The notes: a model not told the origin generated them from the letters alone. A stretch of DNA of 64,000 nt from Pseudomonas sp. C2B4 (GCF_013359695.1 NZ_JABFMU010000027.1:11090-75089); one strand, 5' to 3'; positions 52,296-61,715 are shown, counted from the first letter of the stretch. Program-made: numbers and translations.

Positions 52296-53795
52296 ATGAG
52301 TGCGATCAATTCCGCCCGGGAGCCGTTGTTCCGTACAAGCAACATCGGCAAGTCATTCAACTCGGTCAGGGTGCTGGAAGATATCAGCCTAGATATCGGC
52401 TATGGAGAAGTGGTGGCGTTGCTGGGGGAAAACGGTGCGGGTAAATCGACCTTTTCCTCGATCGTCGCCGGCGCACTGGCGCCGTCCAAAGGCACGATGT
52501 TCCTGGCCGGTGAGCCCTATGCGCCGAGTGGACCGGGGGCTGCGATGGCGCTGGGGATCAACATGATCCATCAGGAAGTCCACCTGCTGCCTGACTTGAG
52601 CGTGGCGGAGAACGTTTTCCTCGGTCATCTGCCGACCCGCGACGGCATCATCGACCGCAAGAAGATGTTCCGTGAAACAGAGAAGCAACTGCGGCGCCTG
52701 GGCCTGGATATCTCGCCGGACACACCGGTGCGGCAACTGAAGATCGCCGCCCAGCAACTGGTGGAAATCGCCCGGGCCCTGACCCTCAACTCGCGTCTGC
52801 TGATTCTCGACGAGCCGACCGCTGCGCTGGGCAAGGATGAAACCGACCTGTTGTTCAAACAGATCGAAGAACTGAAGAGCGAGGGCGTGTCCTTCATCTA
52901 CATCAGTCATCGCATGGACGAGATCGCCCGGATCGCCGACAAGGTCGTGGTCATGCGCGATGGTCACCTGATCGCACGTCACGACAGCGGCGCGACTGAT
53001 GTCGGCGTCCTGGTGTCGCAGATGGTGGGGCGCCCGATCGACCGATTGTTTCCGGAGTTGCCGGCCCCGGGGGATGCGGTGGTATTGAGCGTCGAGCAGC
53101 TGTCGGACAAGGCCGGGCGCTTTCACGATGTGTCGTTTTCAGTGAAGGCCGGGGAAATTTTCGGCATTGCCGGCATCGTCGGCGCCGGTCGAACGGAGCT
53201 GGTCCAGGCGATCGCCGGGTTGAGCGGGTTGAGCCAGGGCAGGGTGATGATGGGGGATCGACCGCTACCGGCCAACAACGTGCTGGCGGCGATCCACGCC
53301 GGTGTCGTGCTGATCCCGGAGGACCGCAAATCCGAAGGCGTGGTGCTGAGCCAGACGATTGCCGAGAACCTGGCCTACTGCAACCTGGATAGCCTCAGCT
53401 CCTGCGGCGTCATGGCCAATCACCGGGTAGCGGCATTCGCTCGTGAACGCATTGCGGCGCTGGGGATCAAGGGCGTGGCGGGGCAGATGCTCGACAAGTT
53501 GTCCGGCGGCAACCAGCAGAAAGTGGTGATCGCCAAATGGATTGCGCGTAACCCCAAGGTCATCATTCTCGATGAGCCGACCCGAGGCATCGACATGGGC
53601 GCTCGTGCGGCGATTTACGAGCTGATCATCAATCTCGCAAAAACGGGGGTGTCAGTGATTGTCGTGAGTTCCGACCTGGAGGAAGTCATCGGTCTGTCCC
53701 ATCGGGTCATGGTCATGGCGCGCGGTTGTTCCCAAGGCATTCTGCATCGGCCGCAGATTGCTCCCGACAGCATCATGACCCTGGCCACCGCGTGA
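52296..53795 (+). CDS. sugar ABC transporter ATP-binding protein (RbsA type, two ATPase domains)
   Basis: 499 residues, tandem NBDs. Domain 1: Walker A GENGAGKSTF, signature-region VRQLKIAAQQLVEIARAL and Walker B LLILDEPTAAL. Domain 2: degenerate Walker A GIVGAGRTEL, LSGGNQQKVVIAKW and VIILDEPTRGIDMGA, as usual in RbsA/MglA. GGAGG lies 9 bases before the ATG; it starts 23 bp after the binding-protein stop. Confidence 0.93.
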   Translation: MSAINSAREPLFRTSNIGKSFNSVRVLEDISLDIGYGEVVALLGENGAGKSTFSSIVAGALAPSKGTMFLAGEPYAPSGPGAAMALGINMIHQEVHLLPDLSVAENVFLGHLPTRDGIIDRKKMFRETEKQLRRLGLDISPDTPVRQLKIAAQQLVEIARALTLNSRLLILDEPTAALGKDETDLLFKQIEELKSEGVSFIYISHRMDEIARIADKVVVMRDGHLIARHDSGATDVGVLVSQMVGRPIDRLFPELPAPGDAVVLSVEQLSDKAGRFHDVSFSVKAGEIFGIAGIVGAGRTELVQAIAGLSGLSQGRVMMGDRPLPANNVLAAIHAGVVLIPEDRKSEGVVLSQTIAENLAYCNLDSLSSCGVMANHRVAAFARERIAALGIKGVAGQMLDKLSGGNQQKVVIAKWIARNPKVIILDEPTRGIDMGARAAIYELIINLAKTGVSVIVVSSDLEEVIGLSHRVMVMARGCSQGILHRPQIAPDSIMTLATA

Positions 53796-53824
53796 TGACG
53801 GACATTAACCGAGGAGGATCAAAC

Positions 53825-54622
53825 ATGTCGGATCCGTACCAGGCGCTGCCGTATCGCCCCTTTGCCCAATTGCTGGATTTGTCCGGTAAAACCGCCGTCG
53901 TCACCGGCGGCAGTAGCGGCATCGGTTTCGCCATCAGTCGGCGCCTGGCCGAAGCAGGGGCCAATGTGCTGATTGGGAGTCTGGCGCCGGAGCGCAGCGG
54001 TGAGTTGATCGAGGCTGGATTTCCTGTGGCCTTTCACGCCACCGATGTCCGTCGTCCGAGTGACATCCAAGGGCTGGCGGACACGGCAATCGAGCGTTTC
54101 GGTGGCCTGGATATCTGGATCAATAACGCTGGTGTCTACCCGCTCAAGGCGATTGATGATGTCGATGCGGGGTTCTGGGACGGACTTCACGCGATCAATA
54201 CGCGTGCGGTGTTCCTGGGGGCTCAGGCCGCGCAACGGCAGATGCGCCGGCAGAAACGCGCCGGGGCAATCGTCAATCTGTCGTCGATTTGCGGTCACCG
54301 GCCCATGGCCAATCACTGCGCCTATGACGCTTCCAAGGGGGCGGTACTGGCCATGACCCGAAGCCTGGCGAAGGACTTGAGTACCTTCAACATCCGGGTC
54401 AATTCGATCTCGCCAGGCTTGACCGCGACACCGGGCAACCTGGAGCCGGAACTGCTCGAGCAGCACCGGCAGAACAACGTGCTGGGCAACATCGCCCTGG
54501 GCCGGGCGGCAGAGCCCTGGGAGATCGCCGATGCGGTGCTGTACCTGGTTTCACCGCTGTCGTCCTATGTGACAGGCATCGATTTGCTGGTGGACGGCGG
54601 CTGGTTGCTGCACGGAAGTTGA
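53825..54622 (+). CDS. short-chain dehydrogenase/reductase
   Basis: 265 residues. TGGSSGIGFAISRRL cofactor loop, NNAG, catalytic Ser-Tyr-Lys (LSSICGHRPMANHCAYDASKGA), and the C-terminal VTGIDLLVDGGW. It probably oxidises the imported sugar or alditol, or a later ketone. GGAGG lies 7 bases before the ATG, 29 bp after the ATPase gene. Confidence 0.9.
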   Translation: MSDPYQALPYRPFAQLLDLSGKTAVVTGGSSGIGFAISRRLAEAGANVLIGSLAPERSGELIEAGFPVAFHATDVRRPSDIQGLADTAIERFGGLDIWINNAGVYPLKAIDDVDAGFWDGLHAINTRAVFLGAQAAQRQMRRQKRAGAIVNLSSICGHRPMANHCAYDASKGAVLAMTRSLAKDLSTFNIRVNSISPGLTATPGNLEPELLEQHRQNNVLGNIALGRAAEPWEIADAVLYLVSPLSSYVTGIDLLVDGGWLLHGS

Positions 54623-54764
54623 AGCGCAAACAAAGCATTTGAGGGTGAGTTACACGCGCTGATGTCACGCGTCACTTGCCCCGGATATTTAACCCATTCC
54701 TTGAACGTTGCGACTTGCAGCGCCGGCACTGGCACGCCTGCGAAACGAGCGCACGTCATGAAAA

Positions 54765-54799
54765 CGGTGTGCAGCGAAAACAGTTTCGCTGCGCACCGG
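54765..54799. promoter_or_regulatory. long imperfect hairpin upstream of the monooxygenase gene
   Basis: GGTGTGCAGCGAAA and TTTCGCTGCGCACC form a 14-bp stem with one mismatch and a short loop, within the 202-bp gap before the luciferase-like gene. No T-run follows. It may protect or partition the operon mRNA, or be an operator. Confidence 0.5.
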
Positions 54800-54824
54800 T
54801 CACTGAAAACAGCAGGAGAACGAC

Positions 54825-55928
54825 ATGAAACTCGCCATGTTCATGCAGCCACTTCATCACAAGGGCTGGGACTATCACGAGATGTACGATCAGGACATCG
54901 CTTGTGCCGTCCATGCCGACAGCGTCGGCTTTGATGAGCTTTGGGTCGGTGAGCACACGTCACAACGCACCGAGCCGATTACCAATGCGCTGCAATTTCT
55001 GTCCACCCTGATTCCGCTCACCCAACGCATGAAACTGTGCACCGGCGTGCTGAATCTGCCGCACCATTTGCCGGCGCGAATCGCCGCCGATGCCGCGATG
55101 TTCGACCACATGTCCAAGGGGCGTTTCATCATGGGCATCGGCCCGGGTGGGCTGGCTTCCGACTTCGAGGTGTACGGCAGCAACGGCAAGGACCGTGGGC
55201 AGATGATGGTGGAGTGCTACGAGATGATCCGTGCGATCTGGAACTCGGGCGCACCCTATGATTTTTCCTCGGAGCATTACCAGGTCAGCCTCAAGGACTC
55301 GGTGCACCACGAACTGGAGATCGGCTACATGCCGACGCCATTCCAGAAGCCGTTTCCACGGGTGGCAACCACGGCCATGAGTCCGTTTTCCGGCACCGCC
55401 AAACTGGCGGGCGCCAAGGATTGGGACCTGATGTCCGCCAACTTCAACCCGACGGCAACGGTGGCGTCCCATTGGCAGGCTTACTGTCAGGGCGCGGAAA
55501 GTGCGGGGATCAAGGCCGATGCCAACAATTGGCGCGTGGCCCGTTCGGTGTTCGTTGCCGACTCCCAGGCCCAGGCGGAGGACTACCTGGCGCAAGAGAG
55601 TTGCACGCTGCGGCGCTACTTCGACTACATGATCGATAACCTGGCCACCAACCATTACACCAAGATCTTCAAGACCCGCCCCGACATGACCGACGAGGAA
55701 GTGACGGTCGACCACTGCATCAAGGAAATGGTGATTTACGGCGACGTCAATTCCGTCACCGAGCAACTGGTCGCGTTCAGTGAGCAGACCGGGCCGTTCG
55801 GCACATTGATGACCACGTTCCACGAGTGGGACGACGAAGCGCTGTGGCGGCGCTCGATGCAACTGACCGCGCAGCAGGTCATGCCGCGCCTCAACGACTA
55901 CATGACACCCCGCTTGAAAGCGCAGTAA
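54825..55928 (+). CDS. LLM-class flavin-dependent monooxygenase (luciferase-like)
   Basis: 367 residues, a TIM barrel of the bacterial luciferase family: KLAMFMQPLHHKGWDYHEMYDQD, ELWVGEHTSQRTEPITNALQFL, GVLNLPHHLPARIAADAAMFDHMSKGRFIMGIGPGG. It resembles limonene-monooxygenase-like members more than SsuD, as far as can be judged by eye. Uses FMNH2 from the co-encoded reductase. Substrate unknown; Baeyer-Villiger oxidation, C-S or C-H oxygenation are all possible. Confidence 0.88.
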   Translation: MKLAMFMQPLHHKGWDYHEMYDQDIACAVHADSVGFDELWVGEHTSQRTEPITNALQFLSTLIPLTQRMKLCTGVLNLPHHLPARIAADAAMFDHMSKGRFIMGIGPGGLASDFEVYGSNGKDRGQMMVECYEMIRAIWNSGAPYDFSSEHYQVSLKDSVHHELEIGYMPTPFQKPFPRVATTAMSPFSGTAKLAGAKDWDLMSANFNPTATVASHWQAYCQGAESAGIKADANNWRVARSVFVADSQAQAEDYLAQESCTLRRYFDYMIDNLATNHYTKIFKTRPDMTDEEVTVDHCIKEMVIYGDVNSVTEQLVAFSEQTGPFGTLMTTFHEWDDEALWRRSMQLTAQQVMPRLNDYMTPRLKAQ

Positions 55929-55954
55929 TCACCCGATTGCGCTGGGCTTGTGTG

Positions 55955-55977
55955 CGGCCGCATCGCGGATGCGGCCG
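55955..55977. repeat. intra-operon hairpin
   Basis: CGGCCGCATC-GCG-GATGCGGCCG, a perfect 10-bp stem between the monooxygenase and transketolase-N genes. No T-run follows, so attenuation, not strict termination, is more likely. Confidence 0.6.
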
Positions 55978-56007
55978 AAACTTTAGTAATGCGCCTGGAC
56001 ACGACAA

Positions 56008-56892
56008 ATGACTGATTTGACAGATTTCCGCGACAACGCGGATCACGCCTTTGAACTGACAGCGAAAGAGTTGGCTCGCCTGCGGGAAAAAGCCCAGTTC
56101 ATTCGCCTGGAAACCATCCGGCTGATCGAGATCGCCAAGGTCGGCCACTACACGTCGGTGTTCTCCGCCGCCGAGTTGTTCGCCGCGCTGTATTACGACG
56201 TGATGGACTTGCGATTCGCCGAGCCCAAATGGCCCGACCGCGATCGTTTCATGATGGGTAAGGGGCATGCGGCCGTCGGTTTGTTTCCGGTGTTGGTGGA
56301 ATGGGGCTTCTTCGCCAAGGAAATCCTCGACAACTACACGCGTCTCGGCAATCCGCTGGGCGACCACCCTGATATGCGCAAAGTCCCTGGCGTGGATTTC
56401 TCCTCAGGTTCCATCGGTCACGCGCTGTCCGGCGGCCTGGGCATGGCCCTGGCCGGGCGGATGCAGGGCAAGTCGTTCACCACTTACGTGATGCTCGGTG
56501 ACGGGGAAATGCAGGAAGGGCAAGTGTGGGAAGCGGCGCTGTCGGCGTCCCACCATAAAACCGCAAACCTGGTGGCGATCATCGACCGCAATGGTTATCA
56601 GCTCGACGGTAATGTCGACGACGTCATCGGTATCGAGCCGTTGGCGGACAAGTGGATTGCATTCGGTTGGGAAACCCATGTGGTCGATGGCCATGATCTC
56701 GCGGCAGTCACCCGCCTGTTGCGACGCCTCAAGGCCGACACGACGCGCACGCAGCCGGTGTGCATCATCGCCAATACGGTCAAGGGCAAAGGGGTTTCCT
56801 ACATGGAAACCGAGCCGGGTTGGCACCTGGGGTATCTCGATCCCGAGGATGCGCAACGTGCTATCGACGAAATCAAAAGCAAGGTGATCTAA
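56008..56892 (+). CDS. transketolase, N-terminal (TPP-binding) subunit
   Basis: 294 residues. RFMMGKGHAAVGLFPVLVEWGFF, DHPDMRKVPGVDFSSGSIGHALSGGLGMALA, and the TPP/Mg motif GDGEMQEGQVWEAALSASHHK..NLVAIIDRN. It corresponds to the first half of transketolase and must pair with the next gene. Split transketolases are used in sugar catabolic side-routes such as apulose-4-phosphate (AptAB) and sulfosugar (SqwGH) cleavage. Confidence 0.9.
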   Translation: MTDLTDFRDNADHAFELTAKELARLREKAQFIRLETIRLIEIAKVGHYTSVFSAAELFAALYYDVMDLRFAEPKWPDRDRFMMGKGHAAVGLFPVLVEWGFFAKEILDNYTRLGNPLGDHPDMRKVPGVDFSSGSIGHALSGGLGMALAGRMQGKSFTTYVMLGDGEMQEGQVWEAALSASHHKTANLVAIIDRNGYQLDGNVDDVIGIEPLADKWIAFGWETHVVDGHDLAAVTRLLRRLKADTTRTQPVCIIANTVKGKGVSYMETEPGWHLGYLDPEDAQRAIDEIKSKVI

Positions 56893-56895
56893 CTC

Positions 56896-57876
56896 ATGAA
56901 TACCGCACCGCTGTCGAACAACTCCTGGCAGTACCGGGAACTGAATAGCCAGACACCAAGCTTGAATGCCCTGTCGGACGCCTTGATCGAACTGGTTGAA
57001 AGAGGCGAGCCGATCGTTGCCGGTACTGCTGACCTTCAATACTCCAACGGCCTGTCAAAATTCGCCGAACTGCATCCGGAAAAATTCGTGCAGTTCGGCA
57101 TTTCCGAACAGAACATGGTGTCTGCCGCCGCCGGCATGGCGGCAGTGGGGATGAAGCCGTTCGTGGCAACCTTTGCGTCCTTCCTGCCATTGCTGTGCTG
57201 CGAGCAGATCCGTATGGACGTGGCGTACTCAGCCTTGCCGGTGCGCCTGATCGGCCACCATGCCGGGATTTCCCTGGGCTTCTATGGCACCTCGCACCAC
57301 GCCACCGAAGACCTGGCGATCATGCGTTCGATTGCCGATATCACGGTGGTTGCTCCCGCCGACGGGAATCAACTCAAGGCGGCGATACTCGCATCAGCCA
57401 ACTACCCGCAACCGATCTACTTCCGCATTCAGCGCGGCCGTGATCCGGTGGTGTATGAAACCGTTCCCGATTTTGTCTTCGGCAAGGCAACCGTACACCT
57501 GACCGGCGATGAACTGACCATCATCGCGACCGGCTCCACGGTTCATCCCGCCCTTGAAGCGGCGCGAGCCTTGAATGCCGCCGGGCGTTCGGTGGGCGTG
57601 ATCGATATGACCACCATCAAACCGCTGGACCGTGAGGCGGTACTGACCGCGGCGCGCAACAGTCGGTCGATTCTTACCGTTGAAGAACACAACATCATTG
57701 GCGGTTTGGGTGGTGCCGTGTGTGAAGTGATCGCGGAGGAGGGCATCGGGGTGAAAGTGCGACGCCATGGAATCTACGACGAGTACAGCCTCATTGCGCC
57801 ACCGACTCACCTCTATCGGCATTACCGGCTGGATGCGGCGGGTATCGAAAGCGTGGCGCTGGAGGTGCTGGCCTGA
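56896..57876 (+). CDS. transketolase, C-terminal subunit
   Basis: 326 residues. Pyrimidine-binding domain with the catalytic Glu in GISEQNMVSAAAGMAAVG and GHHAGISLGFYGTSHHATEDLAIMRSI, then the C-terminal domain (ILTVEEHNIIGGLGGAVCEVI). Starts 3 bp after the partner's stop, so the two are coupled. Confidence 0.9.
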   Translation: MNTAPLSNNSWQYRELNSQTPSLNALSDALIELVERGEPIVAGTADLQYSNGLSKFAELHPEKFVQFGISEQNMVSAAAGMAAVGMKPFVATFASFLPLLCCEQIRMDVAYSALPVRLIGHHAGISLGFYGTSHHATEDLAIMRSIADITVVAPADGNQLKAAILASANYPQPIYFRIQRGRDPVVYETVPDFVFGKATVHLTGDELTIIATGSTVHPALEAARALNAAGRSVGVIDMTTIKPLDREAVLTAARNSRSILTVEEHNIIGGLGGAVCEVIAEEGIGVKVRRHGIYDEYSLIAPPTHLYRHYRLDAAGIESVALEVLA

Positions 57877-57888
57877 ACCAGGATATCG

Positions 57889-57977
57889 GGTGGGAGCGAG
57901 CCTGCTCGCGATGGTGTGTCAATCGCCGATGATTTCGCCTGATACATCGATTTCGCGAGCAGGCTCGCTCCCACAGG
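57889..57977. repeat. REPIN after the catabolic operon
   Basis: GGTGGGAGCGAGCCTGCTCGCGA and TTCGCGAGCAGGCTCGCTCCCACAGG inverted around about 40 bp, immediately 3' of the transketolase genes. Confidence 0.9.
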
Positions 57978-58043
57978 TCAACCTGATTGACTGATCGGCA
58001 GTAACGCCATACCGGTTTACCCCTTTAGGCTTGTTGGGCCTGA

Positions 58044-58092
58044 CGTGCAACGAGGGTCTTCATTGACGATCACCCTGGTTGCACGTTTTTTT
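58044..58092 (+). terminator. strong rho-independent terminator
   Basis: CGTGCAAC-G-AGGGT ... ACCCT-G-GTTGCACG stem followed by TTTTTTT. It ends the flavin/transketolase operon downstream of the REPIN. Confidence 0.85.
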
Positions 58093-58132
58093 ATGGATGT
58101 GATTTGCCTGGGAAAAGCATTCGCCAGCGCAT

Positions 58133-58157
58133 AAAAAAGCTCACCGAAGTGAGCTTT
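58133..58157 (-). terminator. rho-independent terminator of the epimerase gene
   Basis: Read on the minus strand: AAGCTCAC-TTCG-GTGAGCTT then TTTT, a stem with a stable TTCG tetraloop, directly after the epimerase stop. Confidence 0.9.
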
Positions 58158-58181
58158 CAGAACCGCGACAGTCAGCGGTTG

Positions 58182-59087
58182 TTACCATTGAACGCCGCTG
58201 TTTTCGATCCACTGCAAAATCGATTCGCGCTTGGGCTTCCAGCCAAGCAGAGTGCGCGCATTGACCGCTCGTACGCGGCTGTTGGAGCCGATGGCAAAGC
58301 GCGCCCAATCCCCAAGCTCGGCGATGGCATCATCCGCCGGCCAGCTTTGAATCTCGCCACCAAAACCAAGGGACTTACTGATGGATGTAGCGATTTCCAG
58401 GAACGATGCTTCGCCGTTTTCGGCGAAGAACAACGAAGCCGATGGAGCCTTTTCGATGGCCAGGCGATAGAGCTCTGCCAGATCTTCGATGTGCACGTTG
58501 GACCAGCGATGGACCCCGGCCCCCATATAGGCCCCGGCGCGATATTTGCGCGATTGTGCGAACAGCTTGGGCAGTTGATCGCTTTTGGCCGGCAACCCCA
58601 ACGATTCGCCGTAGATCATGGTCGGGCAAAACACGATGCTGCGAATACCTTGTTCGACACCTGCGCGCCGCACGACCTGGTTGATGTGGACCCGATCCTT
58701 GCGGATGTCCATGGGGGTGAATGGCGTCTCGTCGGTGAAGATCTCGGCACGCTCATAAGCACCGCGAGCATCGTCGCCTACAACACTGGAGCCCGAGGTG
58801 TGCAGCAGTACTTTGCCGCTGCCGCTCAGGGCGTTGATAAAGGTTTGAACCGAGGCCAGATGATCCGAGTTGGCCGCATTCACCACCGCGTCGGCAGCAC
58901 GCGCCTGTTCGCTGAGGATAAAAGCGTCATCCAGGGTGCCGAGCACCGGGGTGATGCCCAGCGCGAGCAGCGCACTGCGCTGTTCCGGGTTACGCAGCAG
59001 GCCACTGACTTCATGACCCGCATCCACCAGGTATTTGGCAATCGAACCGCCGATGTAACCGGTCACACCCGTAACGAAAATTTTCAA
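58182..59087 (-). CDS. NAD(P)-dependent epimerase/dehydratase-like protein
   Basis: 301 residues, extended/atypical SDR: KIFVTGVTGYIGGSIAKYLVDAGHEV at the N-terminus and LLHTSGSSVVGDD in the middle. The usual YxxxK is not obvious, as in NmrA-like or atypical reductases. The start is TTG, set by AGGAG 8 bases upstream and by the beta-strand KIFVTG beginning at once; no ATG lies near. Divergent from a LysR gene (148 bp), which probably controls it. Confidence 0.82.
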   Translation of the reverse strand: MKIFVTGVTGYIGGSIAKYLVDAGHEVSGLLRNPEQRSALLALGITPVLGTLDDAFILSEQARAADAVVNAANSDHLASVQTFINALSGSGKVLLHTSGSSVVGDDARGAYERAEIFTDETPFTPMDIRKDRVHINQVVRRAGVEQGIRSIVFCPTMIYGESLGLPAKSDQLPKLFAQSRKYRAGAYMGAGVHRWSNVHIEDLAELYRLAIEKAPSASLFFAENGEASFLEIATSISKSLGFGGEIQSWPADDAIAELGDWARFAIGSNSRVRAVNARTLLGWKPKRESILQWIENSGVQW

Positions 59088-59235
59088 TGTTCTGTCTCCT
59101 TCGCATCTTGAGTTTGCCCGGCCTTTACTTGAAGCAAAGGCGCGGTCATTCCTGGTCAAGGAATCGCCTCACGATACGATGGGGTCCGCTTATGAGCTAG
59201 ACTGCTCTAACTACAAGTATCTGTGAATATAGTTC

Positions 59236-60159
59236 ATGCTAAATCTCAAAGACATCAACCGTTCCGGCGAGATGGAAGTGTTCACCCGAGTCGTCAGTGC
59301 GGGGACCTTCTCGGAAGCCGCCCGGCGTCTGGACATGTCGCCCTCGGCGGTGAGCAAGTTGATCGCCCGTCTGGAAACGCGACTCGGCGCACGTTTACTT
59401 CATCGTTCCACCCGACGCCTCGAGCTCACGGCCGAAGGCGAGCGGTTCAACAATGAGTGCCTGCGGATTCTTGAACTGATTGACTCCGCCGAGCGGGATA
59501 TTGGCAATGTGGCCAAACCCAGCGGGTTGATTCAGGTCAATGCCAATCTTCCGTTTGGCCTGCATTGCCTGCTGCCGCAATTGCCTGATTTTCTGGCGGC
59601 TTACCCGGACATCACCCTGAACGTGGAGCTGACCGATACCGTCGTGGATCTACTGGAACGACGCGCGGATGTCGCGATACGCACCGGACCGATGAAGGAG
59701 TCGAGCCTGGTGCAGCGTCGACTGGGTGAAAGCCGAATGATCACGGTGGCATCACCGGCATACATCGCACGCTACGGCCAGCCGAAAACCCTGGATGACC
59801 TGCAGCGGCATAATCGGCTGAGCTTTGGTTTTCATCGTCATTCGCAGGCGTGGGTTTATCGCGATGCCGACGGCCAGCGCATCGAAATTGAACCCAAAGG
59901 CAATGCCTTGCTCAGTGATGGCGAGAGCATGCGCCAGTCTGCGCTGGCGGGGTTGGGTATCGCTCGACTCGCGAGCTTCCATATCAATGCCGATATCGAG
60001 TCGGGGCGCCTGGTGCCGTTGCTGGAGCCATTCAACAGTGGTGAAACCGAGGCGATTCATGCGGTGTTTATCGGCCCGGGACAGCAACTACCCCATCGGG
60101 TCAGGGTTTTTATTGATTTTCTGCTGGAGAGAATTGGCCCGCATCTCAAACCTTCATGA
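59236..60159 (+). CDS. LysR-family transcriptional regulator
   Basis: 307 residues. MEVFTRVVSAGTFSEAARRLDMSPSAVSKLIARLETRLGARLLHRSTR is the HTH; the effector domain is DmlR/CrgA-like (VAKPSGLIQVNANLPFG). An ATG 36 bp downstream (MEVF) is an alternative start. Probably regulates the divergent epimerase gene. Confidence 0.88.
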   Translation: MLNLKDINRSGEMEVFTRVVSAGTFSEAARRLDMSPSAVSKLIARLETRLGARLLHRSTRRLELTAEGERFNNECLRILELIDSAERDIGNVAKPSGLIQVNANLPFGLHCLLPQLPDFLAAYPDITLNVELTDTVVDLLERRADVAIRTGPMKESSLVQRRLGESRMITVASPAYIARYGQPKTLDDLQRHNRLSFGFHRHSQAWVYRDADGQRIEIEPKGNALLSDGESMRQSALAGLGIARLASFHINADIESGRLVPLLEPFNSGETEAIHAVFIGPGQQLPHRVRVFIDFLLERIGPHLKPS

Positions 60160-60277
60160 CGGCAGGTCAAGCCTTCATTTTCAGCGTTTTGTTAAAGCAG
60201 TCTTCTGCAACCCTTGAAAGACTTCAGCCCGAGCCTGGGGCAAGATTTGGCACATAACAACAAACAAGGCAGCTTTC

Positions 60278-61060
60278 ATGGATTATCAACTGACGGGCAA
60301 AACCGCACTCATCACAGGCGGGGCGACCGGTATTGGCAAGGCCATTGCCCAGCGCTTCATCCTCGAAGGTGCAAGCGTTGTCATTAGCGGGCTCTCGGCG
60401 GACGAAGTGAATGCGGCGGTGGAAGAACTGGGCGAGGCCAGCAAGGGCCTGGTTGCCGATCTGACGCAGGACGGGGCGGCGGAGCGCCTGGTCAACATGG
60501 CCAAAGAGTCCGGCCCGATCGACTTCCTGATCAATAATGTCGGGATATTCGAGGTCAGGGACTTTTTCGAAACAGACGATGCCCAGTGGTTTCATTACTT
60601 CAACGTCAATGTCATGAGCGGTGTACGCATGACTCGCCTTGTGATGAAGGACATGCTCGATCGCGGACAAGGGTCGATCGTGTTTATCAGCAGTGAATCC
60701 GCCGTCAAGCCGCAACCGTGGATGGTTCACTACGGTGCGATGAAAACCTGCCTGCTGGGTATTTCCAGGGCACTGGCGGAGTTGACCAAGGGCACTGCGG
60801 TGCGCGTCAATTCGATACTGCCCGGGCCTACCTATACCGAGGCAGTCAAGCGCTATCACCGGGAAATCGCGCAAGAGAAGGGCATCTCGGCGCAACAGGT
60901 GGTAAACGATTACTTTGACGAAACCGAACCGACCTCCCTGATCAGACGCATGATCGAGCCCGAAGAGGTGGCCTGCAGCGTCCTGCACCTTGCGGCATCG
61001 CCGGCACTCAACGGCATGGCCATGCGTATTGAAGGTGGGACCATTCGCTCGATACTTTGA
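60278..61060 (+). CDS. short-chain dehydrogenase/reductase
   Basis: 260 residues. TGGATGIGKAIAQRF, NNVG in place of NNAG, ISSESAVKPQPWMVHYGAMKTCLLG with Ser, Tyr and Lys in place, and a C-terminal MRIEGGTIRSIL. Substrate unknown. Likely transcribed alone or with the LysR gene 118 bp upstream. Confidence 0.9.
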   Translation: MDYQLTGKTALITGGATGIGKAIAQRFILEGASVVISGLSADEVNAAVEELGEASKGLVADLTQDGAAERLVNMAKESGPIDFLINNVGIFEVRDFFETDDAQWFHYFNVNVMSGVRMTRLVMKDMLDRGQGSIVFISSESAVKPQPWMVHYGAMKTCLLGISRALAELTKGTAVRVNSILPGPTYTEAVKRYHREIAQEKGISAQQVVNDYFDETEPTSLIRRMIEPEEVACSVLHLAASPALNGMAMRIEGGTIRSIL

Positions 61061-61202
61061 TTTGCTGATGAGTGGGTGTGACGACGTGTTTGGTGCTGGC
61101 ATGTTCCTGTCTATCCCACGGACCCGGTTGTTCCGGCAACCTCAGTGACATTTAAGTGGGCGATGTCATGTGTTCATAAGCAGCTCATGGACCTGAAATT
61201 GC

Positions 61203-61715
61203 CGAATCAATGCTCTCGAAATAAATGCGGCTGTTCATCGATTGATGTTCATAGGCGCCATTACCGGCCCGGCTCGTGGCAGACGCGATCAAAAATGTGT
61301 CCACCGAAGCTATTGGTCGCACCGTTGCGATACCGTGACTGCTCAGCGACCGCCACGCCGTCGTCAGTCAGGACGGTGTGGATTTTGTACGGTAACGACT
61401 GCACTCTCTGACGTAGAAACCCCCCGCCATTGCGCCTGGTCGCGTAGTCGAAAAACGCAACGTAGGTGAATTACCATGGAGGTGACCCAGCATGTCGTCC
61501 AACGGCATCATCGCGCGTTGCCGGAACTCGACCACCATCGCCTCTTCAGAGGCTTTCAGCTTGGCACTACATGGCGTGCCAAGCCCCATCCGAGCATCCC
61601 GAGTAGTGGCTCATGATCGCCATTTGATGACGGTTTTCACGTTCAGTTGGTAGCGGGCGGCGAGCTTTCGATTTGACTATTTCGACGCTTGGAGCTCGGC
61701 TCGGATTCGCGGCAT
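61203..61715 (-). pseudogene. IS481-family transposase remnant
   Basis: Minus-strand pieces in different frames follow an IS481 transposase in order: MPRIRAELQAS, AARYQLNVKTVIKWR, EEAMVVEFRQRAMMPLDDMLGHL, FFDYATRRNGG.F, PYKIHTVLTDDGVA, GGHIFDRVCHE. Frameshifts, a deletion before FFDY and loss of the C-terminal catalytic part make it inactive. Terminal inverted repeats were not identified. Confidence 0.8.

Noticed and set aside
56008..57876. Acetoin or pyruvate dehydrogenase E1 alpha/beta as an alternative for the split TPP enzyme
   Set aside because: The motifs (GHAAVGLFP, GDGEMQEG, GISEQNM, GHHAGISLGFYGTSHHATED) are those of transketolase, and no E2/E3 genes are nearby.
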